A DNA stretch of 64,000 nucleotides from Jacaranda mimosifolia (taxonomy: Eukaryota > Streptophyta > Magnoliopsida > Lamiales > Bignoniaceae). The stretch lies in assembly GCA_018894105.1 (NCBI GenBank), contig CM032123.1:4341001-4405000 (forward strand), read 5' to 3'. Below are positions 24,574 through 34,766 of this stretch, in pieces. Within the stretch, counting starts at the first letter, position 1, and each line of letters begins with the position of its first letter. A program made the position numbers and the translations under genes. The notes under the pieces were generated by a model, which worked only from the letters and a program-made list of their open reading frames with translations, was not told the DNA's origin and searched no databases.

Positions 24574-26760
24574 CACTATACAAAAATTTGTCATTTTCGA
24601 TGGATTTTTTGGACAGACTCCTATGGATATTTGACGAAGTGTTCGATTTTCGATGGATGTACGATGAAATTTTTTGTGTCAAAAAAATTCTAGCTGCAAA
24701 TTTCTTTCCATAACTTTTTCGATGGAATTTCATTGAATTTGTGATGGATAATTGACGGTGTGAATTCAGTAGCTGTACAATTTTTATCGACTTTCCAATC
24801 GGAATTTCATCATATTTCCATGGCCTTTTTAAATTTTATTTAATTTTTTTATTATTTTCCAACAAAATGGCATCAAATTTCCTTCAGATAGTTGTTAAAA
24901 TGAATATATATTTTTAATCTGTTCTGTCGGCATATTCTTGAATTTTTGTCAGAAATTTAATTTTGTTAATATTTTTTAAAAATTTTATTTAATTACACAT
25001 GTAATATGTTGATATGTCTTGTATATAAAGGGCACGTTTGATTCCTGTCGTTAGTCACAATTACCTCCCCTAATCTCACATTGCTGCTTGTTTGATATGC
25101 ACAATTACACATGCGGGCTGGCTCGCCTCTATTCCCCAACCCGTACTATAGGCGCGAATAAGTGATATTCGCATATTAGGGTTTGAGGTGAGATTAAACA
25201 ATCACACCCCATTTTCCAATCCAACTAGCCACCAAATTTCCGTGCTTGCCCTTCAATTTGTGGTATATTGTGTAGCAACGGTACAACACGGCTCCATCTT
25301 TTATAGCCATATTATAATGGCATTAGTACAAAGTATAATTTAATATACTTTTAATCCTTGCAACAATATTTTTTTTTATTTAATAATCTAATAATAATTA
25401 TTTTAATTCGTTTAATTCTTATAAATTATTTCTAATAATAATAATTTAATAATAGCATTAGTTTTAATTCTTATAATAATATTCCTTTAATATTCTTTTA
25501 ATAGTTGAAATTTTAGGTACTTTCATTTAAAATTATTAATTATATATTTTTAATTTATATTCTTAATTTTCAATTTTTTTAGTTTTTATATATATAATAT
25601 TAGAATTATTTGATATGATATAATTATTTAAAAGAATTTTTTATGTGTTGAATAATATTTAGTTTTAAAGTCATCCCAAATATAAAATTATTAATTATAT
25701 ATTTTTAATTCATATTCTCAATTTTTAAATTTTTTAATTTTTATGTGTATAACATTAGAATTATTTTATATGATATAATTTGTTAAAAGAATTCTTTATG
25801 TGGTTTTTTTATTACATTACATTAATAGGGACAAATTTGGAAAAATAATGTTAGTACTGAGTATCAAACACATTACATGAGATTATTGAATGTTACAATT
25901 GTGCCTAATGTATATGTCAATCTCTCCTATCAAATAGAATAATATATAATTCAATCTCACACAATTGCCCACTATTATAATAGCCACTATTATCCATATT
26001 CTATATCAAACGTGCCCAAAATAATATACAATTACAATAAACAAAATAAATGAAAACAATAATTTAAAACAAAACATAATTTTATAAATATAAGTCTTAA
26101 AAGTTATAATTCTTAATTACAAAAATTTTTTAAAAAAATATCCTATCTACTGGCCTGCAACATCATCACCGAAGTTGAAATAGTCATCATGCTTGGGGTC
26201 ATGCTACTATTGGTCATACTCGTCACCTTGCTGTGGTGGAAGCTTCTGATAGTAGTGCAGGGACGCGAGTGAGGGCGAGTCAGAGGATCCAAATGGAGCA
26301 TCCCTCTATATGACTAGTTGAGCAATCAAATTTTGCATCGCATCTAACTGCTCAAAAAACATGCCCACATATCCTGAATACCGACCTCCAAACGGCCATC
26401 CAATTGGGTTGTAGCTAATGCACTAGGCTCCTCTTGAGATGCACTTATGTAGGAGGGCAATTGCTGGCATCTTAGCCCATAACCCCCTTCTTGTTGGGCA
26501 ACCTATAGTCTGAGTCAACAACTCAATTTGAGACTGTTGGGTAGATGCTCCCAACACCCTCCGGATGAGACTGGGATTGTATCGCCTGCTGCAAGCTCTC
26601 CTACAAGATAAAAATTAAATACATAAATGCACTGTAATGTAACTAAAATGATCTTATGTCGTACGTAATAAACTTACAACAACTCGTCTCAACTTCTCGT
26701 CTACCCAGCTCCTACCGGCCCACCTTTAGTGAGTATGGGCAAAAATCTACTTCGTTGTTG
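24574..26760. mobile_element. CACTA-like transposon remnant
   Basis: The left part begins CACTATACAAAAATTTG, similar to the CACTA (En/Spm) terminal repeat. It is followed by repeated subterminal motifs of the form TCGATGGATTT, TCGATGGAATTTC and TTGACGGTG (24597-24770). Downstream, 26150-26740 is more GC-rich and looks like decayed coding sequence, best on the minus strand, but every frame has stops. The right terminus was not found, so the extent is approximate. An unrelated TIR element is nested inside. Confidence 0.4.
25030..26017. mobile_element. Non-autonomous TIR element nested in the CACTA remnant
   Basis: GGGCACGTTTGAT at the left end is matched perfectly in inverted orientation by ATCAAACGTGCCC at the right end. 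The ends are GC-richer than the A/T-rich centre, which contains a duplicated segment (AAATTATTAATTATATATTT near 25529 and 25681). No convincing target duplication is seen, so the superfamily (PIF/Harbinger or hAT) is open. No coding capacity. Confidence 0.6.
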
Positions 26761-26980
26761 GCGGCTTCTGAATTAATTTCTTTGTTTTTCATTTGAGTTA
26801 AATTTCTTATTTTATATTTCATGTAATTTCTTTTAATCAAGAGAGCGAGGGTAATAATACAAGAGAACACAACTAAAGGTAGTACAGTAAGTTATTAGTA
26901 AAGTATTATGTCAATAGCATTATGAAAGCCGAACTAATTTATGTTTATAGTACGTATCGATTAAATAAGCATGTCCTAGT

Positions 26981-28646
26981 TAGGGGTGTTAAAAAAAAAT
27001 CAAAACTGATCGAACCGATCGAAAATCGAAAAAATCGAACCAAACCTAGTTCGGTTTGGTTTTCAGTTTTTCATTTCAAAAAAATTTAATTGGTTTTCAG
27101 TTTTTTTGTTTTTTTTTTATTCAGTTAACCGAACCGAAAAACCCAAACTTTTTTTTAAAATTTTTTTATATACAAAATTTTATTATTCAATCACTACTAG
27201 TTTTAGTTTTATTTCACATTTTTTATTAAATTTTTTAAGTCTAAGATAAATAAATATAAAATTTTAAATAATGTAGATGTTAATATATTTTTAAATTTTT
27301 GGGATAAATAATTTTTTTTTTTTTGATAAGGTGAAATAATTGAGAAAAAAAGAAGTAAATAATATATCAAAATAGTTATTAAAAACCTTATGTTTTGTAA
27401 ATAATATAGATATTAATATATGACATATAAAAACATGAATAGTTATGATACAAAGAGGAAAAAATTGATATTTTTTTCTAAACTCAAATGGTACAATTGC
27501 ATAATTTTTTTATTATATGAACTAATAAACGTTACATTTAAAAAAATATATGATTATGATTTAAACAACAAAAAATGTTATATTAAAAGAAAATTAATTA
27601 ATTGATTAAACTTATATATATTATAAGGTATGCTGATGAGCAAAATTGAAATTTCAACTTAAATTGCAAACTAAGGGATAAGAGATTGAATTATATTCGG
27701 TTATTTCTGTGGTAGTACTAGTAGTATATTGCATCTGCTAACCAATAAAGATTTTACCTATATTATTATAAAAACAAAGACCGTTTTGTATCTAAAATAG
27801 AAGTTATTTTTGTTCATTTACATAATTTGTCCTTTTAATTATTTCAACAACAAAAAATGACAATATAGTTTGAAGGATAAATTGGAGAATTCAACATAAA
27901 AAAGATAGTTTAGATACAAATTTTATCAATATTTCATAACTATCTTTTAGAAATGATGATTTAATAAGGTTATAATTGTATTTTTCACAAAATTTATAAA
28001 TCCGCAATCTATATTATGATGTCATTGGATCAATTAGCTATTTAACTTTAGTAGATTGAGTTTAAGATTAAATTCGCTATTTGATCTTAGCAGTTAAGGA
28101 CCTATGGTTTGAATATACAAAAATCGCATACATCCGCCTTTGCGATTATAAGTTAGCAATTTTAGCATACTCGATGTGTATACTAAAATTTTTATAACAT
28201 AAAATAATTAAAATATTTATTTATCTTCTTAAATTTATAATATTTTAAATGTATTTGTTTAGAATAGATCAATTATAATTTAATCAAAACAAATATTTTC
28301 AATATAGAAAAAAAAAGTAATCTAAATCAATATTTTCACCTAAAAACAAATATTTTTATCAATATACTTTTATCAAATAATTTTTTTGGTACTAAAAGAA
28401 TAAGTTACCCAATTCAAATTTTTAATTAACTAACTTACTTTTATCAAACAAACTTTTATAACACTTTCTTGGTTAAAAAACAAGTTTTTCTTTCTTTTTT
28501 TTTTTTTTTTCCAGTTCGGTTAACCGAAACCGAAAAAACCAAAAAAATCGAAAAAAAAAGACCAAGAAAAAAACAAAAAATAGTTCAGTTTCTAGTTATG
28601 ATTTTGGAAAAACTAATTTTTTCGGTTAACCAAATGAACACCCCTA
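26981..28646. mobile_element. hAT-like non-autonomous transposon with exact 8-bp duplication
   Basis: Both ends carry the perfect inverted repeat TAGGGGTGTT (right end AACACCCCTA). GTCCTAGT is repeated exactly on both sides (26973-26980 and 28647-28654), the hAT signature. Subterminal regions are full of ACCGAA/TTCGGT motifs (AACCGAACCGAAAAACC-like on the left, GGTTAACCGAAACC on the right), likely transposase-binding repeats. The 1.67-kb interior is A/T-rich with no transposase. The related block near 29765 shows the site without the insertion. Confidence 0.85.
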
Positions 28647-28824
28647 GTCCTAGTAGTAGGACAAAACAACATATCTTGAATAATAGACCAAACCCCCTTT
28701 CCCTCCCTATAAAAGCAAAATGTCATTAGTGAAAGACATCTTCTCCTCTCTCCACGCTAAAAGCTCACGTTCTCACCATCCAATAAACTTAAACTATCAG
28801 CACTTCAAAAAAATAAAAATAAAA

Positions 28825-29112
28825 ATGACTACCTTCGCCTTGCAACTGATCAATGACATCTTGAGCACCACCACTAAGGTTCTTTGTTGCAAAAGCTTGT
28901 ATGTTTTCCACTTTGCCGCCGCCACCACCTCAAACTCATTTTTTAACTATGCACCGACTACCACCAAGGTTCTCCACTGCAAAAGCTTGCATGTTTTCCA
29001 CTCCACTGCCACAAGTACCCCTAGCCTACTATTCAATAGCATCCAACCACCACCAAGGTTCTCGACTACAAAACCTTGTATGTTTTCCAGTCTGCCACGA
29101 CCCCATCCCTGA
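28825..29112 (+). CDS. Hypothetical 95-residue protein with about 30-residue repeats (copy 1)
   Basis: I do not recognise this product. The ATG at 28825 follows an A-rich leader and opens with MTTFALQLINDIL. The protein repeats TTTKVLCCKSLYVFHF and TTTKVLHCKSLHVFHSTA. At DNA level the conserved core (CCACCAAGGTTCT then GCAAAAGCTTGCATG) recurs at 28871, 28961, 29050 and 29142, spacings of 90, 89 and 92 bp. The 89-bp step shifts the frame, so the third repeat is read out of register (PPRFSTTKPCMFSS). A TATA-like element (CTATAAAAGC) sits about 115 bp upstream of the ATG. It may be a lineage-specific small gene, or part of a decayed transposon; the second is quite possible. Confidence 0.35.
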   Translation: MTTFALQLINDILSTTTKVLCCKSLYVFHFAAATTSNSFFNYAPTTTKVLHCKSLHVFHSTATSTPSLLFNSIQPPPRFSTTKPCMFSSLPRPHP

Positions 29113-29935
29113 TCCATTGTTCAAGTATTGTGTCCCAACCACCACCAAGATTCTTGAAAGAATCTAGAAGACTTTGAAGGATCTAATGGGTTCGTTATAA
29201 TTCCAAAGAATTCCAAAAGATTCCACACATCTCTAGAATATAGGAGAAATATCTAGAAAGATGTAGAAAAGTATAGGTTATAGTACAGTAGTTTACAAGG
29301 TTATAAAAATATAGAGAAGCTACAAGATATTTTTGGAAAGTTCTAGAGAACCTCGCCTAACCATTGGATCTTTTAGATCTAGACCAACTATTTAAGAAGG
29401 TGAAAGGTATAAATAGGGTAAAAGCCCTCATGTGTAATGAACAAGAGTTGTGAACAAAAGTTGGAGAGAAAAGATTCTTTAATAGCTCTCATGTGTAACT
29501 TTTTTAAGCACAAATTTTGAAGTATTTGAGTTTAAGCACATTGAATAAATTTTGTAGATTCTGGGAACGTTAATTTCATTATTTTATATTTGAGTTAAAT
29601 TCTTGGTTTTATTATTTCATGTATTAATCTTTTTATTAAAGGAGGTAAGAATTTAAGAGAATGAGGATAAGGGTATTTTAGTAAATTATTAAAAAAATTT
29701 CTATCAATAGCATGATGAGAGTTGAATTAGTAAATGTACCCGACACGTGTCATTCAAATAAGCATGCCTAGATGTTTGGACTAAACAACATATCATGAAC
29801 AATAGATAAATCTCTATTTCCCTCCATATAAAAAGCAAAACGTTTGTAGTAGAAGACGTCCTCTCCATTCTCCGCTAAAAAAACTCATACTATTACCATT
29901 CCAGAAACTTACATTGTCAGCACTCCTATAAAAAA

Positions 29936-30154
29936 ATGGCTACATTCGCCACCCCACAAATCAAGAGTTTCTTTAGTACCACCACCAAGATTCTTCGCTT
30001 CAAAAGCTTGCATGTTTTCCACTCTATTGTTGCACCACCAGTCCAACTGTGTATCGACCACCACCAAGGTTCTTCGCTGCAAAAACTTGCATGTTTTGTC
30101 AACAAAAATGCTAGCAGCTTACAGAGGCAAGTTAAGTTTAATTGTTGTAGATAA
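29936..30154 (+). CDS. Hypothetical 72-residue repeat peptide (copy 2)
   Basis: This is the counterpart of the frame at 28825 in the right duplicated block. It starts MATFATPQIKSFF and holds one intact repeat (TTTKILRFKSLHVFHS). A second core at 30061, 79 bp on, is out of register (DHHQGSSLQKLACF). The upstream leader is also conserved, with a TATA-like ATATAAAAAGC near 29825. Both copies keep the ATG, the MxTFA start and the first repeat although the surroundings have diverged. No known domain is recognised. Confidence 0.35.
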   Translation: MATFATPQIKSFFSTTTKILRFKSLHVFHSIVAPPVQLCIDHHQGSSLQKLACFVNKNASSLQRQVKFNCCR

Positions 30155-30160
30155 ATTTAA

Positions 30161-30884
30161 AATTTTCTCCAATATGGACCGAGCTTCATAAAGTCAAGAC
30201 ACTAAAAATCTGGTTTGAATTTCAGATTTAGAAATTATGGAAAATATCTATCCAAAATTGATATAAATGGATAGATAAAAAATCACTGAAAACATGCGAC
30301 AACTTTTCAACAAGGGACCTAGAGATTAGCTAGCACTGATTGTGGTAAAATATTCTTATAATTTAAGAGAAAAAGTGTCTTTTCACAAAGGCAATAGAAA
30401 GTGATCGAATTGGTGCAACCATTTACTAAAAAGATAAATCTTTTGCTAGTTGTAAGGTCTCATGCATATAAGAGTTGACTCTTATTTATCACCAAAAAGT
30501 CAAGAAATTGATGAGATACCATACATTCTCATTCTCTAATATTAAAATTATTAACTTCATACTTGTTTTTATTTTCCAAATGACAGTTTTGTTAACACTA
30601 GCCTTATGACTATTGATTACTCAACAATTGTTTATGATAATTATGAATAAGATTTATTAATTAAATAAAAATATTTTTAAAAAATACTACTAGTATAAAA
30701 CTCAATTATGGAAGCATGAAAATTGATAATTAGTTTAATTTAAATTAATTTTGTAATATTTTTCAAAAAGATGTGAAATTAAAATATAAATTATATTCTT
30801 TTAATTTGAAGGGATGAACTACAAATTTTGTAATTTGAAGGGACAAAATGCTACATGCATACAGCTGAGGGGGTAAATTCAAAT
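30161..30884. other. AT-rich intergenic DNA
   Basis: No gene is seen. The segment contains repeated phrases (TTTGAAGGGA) just before the next transposon. Confidence 0.55.
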
Positions 30885-32435
30885 GGGTGAATTGCATTTT
30901 ACCCCCCTGTGTTAGCCATAAGTAGCAAAAAAAAACCATATGAAAAAATAATAGGCAATGCACCTCCCTTTGATTTTAAAAAAATAGCAAGTTACCCCCC
31001 TCCGACTGGCGGTGCAAATCACGCACGACAAGTGAGGTTGGTTCTAGGGTTTTTGGTGATGAAATGTCAATTTTGCCCCTTAATATCAATCGTTGGATTT
31101 ATTAAAAAAAATTGACGGTTCAGATTACTTCTATCTAATATATATATATATATATATAAACCCACTACCCAACCCTGGCAACCCACCCAACCCTCCCCTA
31201 CCACACCAGCGGCGGCCATGGCCGCCGGCGAACGCTGCCATGGCGGCCGCCTCCTTCAAGCAGCGGCATGGCTGCCATGGCCGCGTTTGCAGGCAGCCAT
31301 GGAGGTTGCCGCCGCAAAGGCAGCATCCATGGCCGCCTAAATAAAAAAAAAAAAAAATTGAAAAACAAGGCCATGGCTGGCCATTACCCACCTTCCTCAA
31401 CCCACCAATCCTCCCCCACCTCTCGAGCGGCGGCCACGGCTGCCTCTGCAGCCGCCCCTCGCAGGGGGAAAACGGCCGACCATGGCCGCTGTTTTTTACA
31501 TATATATGTATATAACTTAAAAAAAATATTGAATACCACCGGCCGCTATGACCAGATGCAGCCGGCCATGGTGGTCGGTGGTCAGACTTGGCCAGATCTA
31601 TCCAGATTTGGCCAAGTATGGCAATTTAACCATGGCTGCCATGGTAGCTATAACCATGGCTACCATGGCAGCCATTAAAGGCAATTGTGGGGGTGGGGTT
31701 TGGGTGACGAGCAGGGTGGGGATGCTAAGGTGGGGTGGGGAAATATAATATATTTATATATTTACGATTATTTATTAATATATATATTTATATATAAATA
31801 TATTATGTAGTTATAATGTATTATATTACATACTTTGTATTTATAGTTATAGTATATTATATATTTGTATATAATATATATAAGTGAAAAAAATAGAATA
31901 AATTAGAATAAATATATTTATGTTTACATTTATATATAATATATAATGTATAAATTTTGTATATCTATATACAAAAATATAAATATATACATAAATATTA
32001 TCAAATAATTTAAATATATACTAAATTAGAAAAATGAAATATAATATATGAATATTTATGTACAAATATATTTATAAATATATCAATATATTTATGTTTA
32101 CATTTATATATAATATATAACATATAAATTTTGTATATCTCTATACAAAAATATAAATATATACATAAATATTATTAAATAATTTTTATATATTTACATA
32201 TTTATATTTAAATATATCCAAAAATAAATTAGAGAATAAGAATAAATAAATTGAAAATAGATGAAATGAGAAGGGTAATATAATCTTAACAGTTAGAGTT
32301 AAATTGCATCAAAAAAGGAGAAGGAGGCAGTGTTCTATTTTTTTAAAATCACGTAGAAGTGCATTGCCTATTATTTTTTTATAGGAATTTTTTTTATTAC
32401 TTATTGCTAACATATGGGGGTGAAATGCAATTCAC
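30885..32435. mobile_element. Long-TIR element (MULE-like) abutting the plastid RPS9 gene
   Basis: The left end (GGGTGAATTGCATTTTACCC) and the inverted right end (GTGAATTGCATTTCACCCCC) match over roughly 110 bp, including TAATAGGCAATGCAC and GATTTTAAAAAAATAG. The flanks share TCAAAT (30879-30884 and 32436-32441) within a weaker 9-bp match. Inside are a GC-rich, proline/alanine-codon-like part (31170-31730) dominated by CCATGG palindromes, and an A/T-rich part with repeated ATATAAATATA. Long TIRs with a GC-rich internal part are typical of Mutator-like elements that capture sequence. No transposase and no recognisable captured gene. The right end lies 140 bp before a start codon. Confidence 0.75.
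31632..31675. repeat. Perfect 16-bp inverted repeat made of CCATGG units
   Basis: ATGGCTGCCATGGTAG (31632-31647) is followed after 12 bases by its exact reverse complement (31660-31675), so a hairpin could form. It lies in the GC-rich core of the long-TIR element, where CCATGG occurs repeatedly. Confidence 0.85.
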
Positions 32436-32575
32436 TCAAATTGAAATTCTTCCTTTATTTTACCGAGGGCATGTTGATCAATTCAGTTGCTTTATCCACC
32501 ACACATTTCAAACTCCCCACACTCGTTCCCCACCCACCGCTCCAAAACTCAGAAAAAACTCAATCATCTACGGTA

Positions 32576-33526
32576 ATGGCGGCCTCTGTCGCTGCTCTCA
32601 CCTCATCCTTATCTTCCCTCTCATTCTCTTCCCAAATATCCCAAAAGCCTCTTCTATCCCTCTCCTTTTCCCCATCGAAGCCCCTCTCTTTGAAATCTGC
32701 CGCTCCCAGATTCCCCACCCTCATTGTCGCCGCCTCAGCTGCCGTCGCTGACGCCGGCATGGAAACGGCGGACTTAAAGAACTTGGTGAAGTCTAGGCTT
32801 CCCGGTGGCTTCGCAGCACAGAATATAATCGGCACTGGCCGCAGGAAATGCGCCATCGCTAGGGTTGTTCTGCAGGAAGGCACCGGGAAAATTATCATCA
32901 ACTATCGCGATGCTAAGGTGCTTCAAAAATTCAACTATAACTTTGAATTATATAATTTTTACTGCGTTTATTATTTGTTCATGGATTAATCCAGCAATTA
33001 GCTTCTGTAAAAAGGTGTATGATTAACCTGCAGATTTCCTAAGTAGATGATTTGACACTGTTCTTAGAGAAAAGGTGAGATCAAAGTGGATTGATGCTAA
33101 ACAGAGCTACCTGTCTTTTTAAGTCTGTAGCTTGTCCTGAAGGGCTTGCAGTTTTCATGATCAATATCTCTTACATCATTTGAATTTGTTTGTCTCATTC
33201 TTAGCCTATCAAATCAACTTTGATGATGATCCCTGCAGGAATACCTCCAAGGCAACCCTCTATGGCTGCAGTATGTTAAGACTCCACTTGTGACCTTAGG
33301 CTACGAGAGTAGCTATGATGTGTTTGTCAAAGCACATGGTGGCGGTCTTTCTGGGCAGGCTCAGGCAATTTCCCTTGGCATTGCTCGGGCCCTGCTGAAG
33401 GTGAGCGACAGCCATAGATCACCTTTGAAGCAGGAAGGCCTCCTGACCAGGGATGCTAGAGTAGTTGAGAGGAAGAAGGCCGGGCTAAGGAAAGCTAGAA
33501 AACGTCCTCAGTTCTCAAAACGTTGA
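32576..33526 (+). CDS. RPS9: 30S ribosomal protein S9, chloroplastic
   Basis: Two exons (32576-32917 and 33239-33526) give 209 residues. It is the nuclear-encoded S9 (uS9) protein of the plastid small ribosomal subunit. Residues 1-50 are rich in Ser, Ala and Leu with few acidic residues, as expected of a chloroplast transit peptide. The S9 domain follows: [13 protein letters not shown] (85-97), IIINYRDAK at the exon junction, then [32 protein letters not shown] and [20 protein letters not shown]. It ends in SKR, like S9 tails that reach the ribosomal P site. The start was chosen because the sequence upstream is not transit-peptide-like and lies in the leader. The promoter and 5' UTR must overlap or abut the right TIR of the upstream transposon. 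Intron GT/AG sites are canonical. Confidence 0.96.
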
Positions 33527-34766
33527 GGTCTGAAGATGTACATTTAGCAGTGACCATATATTTCCCCTGTTTGTGATCATTTTACTGAACTATTTAAGCT
33601 GAGATATCTTTGTGTAACATTTTGGCTTTGGTTTCTCAGGATTTCAATGTGAAATTATCCTCAGACTATTGATGACAGTAGAATACTCATATACACACAG
33701 AAGGTTGAGATTCTGGCTCTGTCTTAGCAAGTTTCTCCTTTCCAAGAATTTGTATAATTTTATTTTTGTTGGCTGCCGTTTTGCACAATGCTGGGGAGTA
33801 TCAGGGAAATGAAACTCCCAAGATGCTAACAACTCAACTTATTGATTCTTGCACTTCAATCTTTATATAACTTCAGTTGTTGTATGAATGGAAAGCTATT
33901 CAAGGCTGATTATTGATTAGGCAATTAACGTTTTCATCTTTTGGGGGATGTTCTATAGATTCCGTCTTTTATTCCGTATAATAGATATTTTGTTTAATTT
34001 ATATATTCTCAAGAGGTGTTTCAGCTTAAACATCTCAGCGTTAATCTCTTTAAAATATTTAATTTTGAATGAGATACACATGACAAATATATAAATGAAG
34101 TGAAACATATAATAAAATATAATTTAAAATAGATCACATAAAATGTATTATTAATTAACATATTGATATTGAAATATCAATCAATTTTTTCAATGTGTCG
34201 TTTCAGAGTTCAATGAAACTCACAAGTATGGCAAGAAATTTCTTTCGTCCATATTGTAATTGTTACCGCTGTAAATAGTAATATATCTTGAATATTGATT
34301 GTTTGTTGAATTTGTGAGTAGCATGAAAATATGATACTCAACATATAGAGTTAGAGAGGTTTTTTGATAAAACGTATCCATTTAATTTTTTTTTAGTTTC
34401 GTTGATATTAAATGAGATATATATTTATTTCGGTTTTATCTATGTTCTAAAATTATAAATTGGTTGTTATTTATGAAGTCAATATAGAAAGTACATTTGT
34501 CAAAATTTCAAAAGCCAATTGAATTATTTTCTAAGAATATACTTAAATAGTAAGATTTGCACTTCTAATAAAATTAAAATTTTCAAAAATCAACAAGTTA
34601 ATTAAGATATAAACAATTCAACTTTGAAAGGTTTAAAGGAAACAATAATTTATTAGGGACCGAGCAATAGCCATTTGGATATGACATACGACGTCGTGAG
34701 GAAGCTAAATTTTGCTTGCTCTCTAGCTTCTGCACTGGCCCCCGCCGATCAGCAACTGAGGAATCA
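33527..34766. other. 3' flank of RPS9 and intergenic DNA
   Basis: The first few hundred bases are presumably the RPS9 3' UTR. The rest is A/T-rich with no gene seen. The leader of the next gene probably begins after about 34650. Confidence 0.6.

Larger units (their letters stand above)
26772..30160 (+). repeat. Direct segmental duplication containing a small repeat-peptide locus
   Basis: Two blocks are related along their length: 26772 to about 29160 (interrupted by the 26981-28646 transposon) and about 29571-30160. Shared landmarks in order are TTTGAGTTAAATT, TCAATAGCAT, AAATAAGCATG, AAACAACATATC, a TATA-like CTATAAAAGC/ATATAAAAAGC, and the start of a short reading frame followed by repeats of CCACCAAGGTTCT. 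The right block lacks the transposon. Between the blocks, 29150-29560 resembles an LTR (repeated TCTAGAA-type motifs, TATAAATAGGG at 29411), but its ends were not found. Confidence 0.7.

Noticed and set aside
31093..31748. Several overlapping Pro/Ala/His/Trp-rich frames
   Set aside because: They are frames through the CCATGG-rich core of the transposon and are open in more than one register because of composition.
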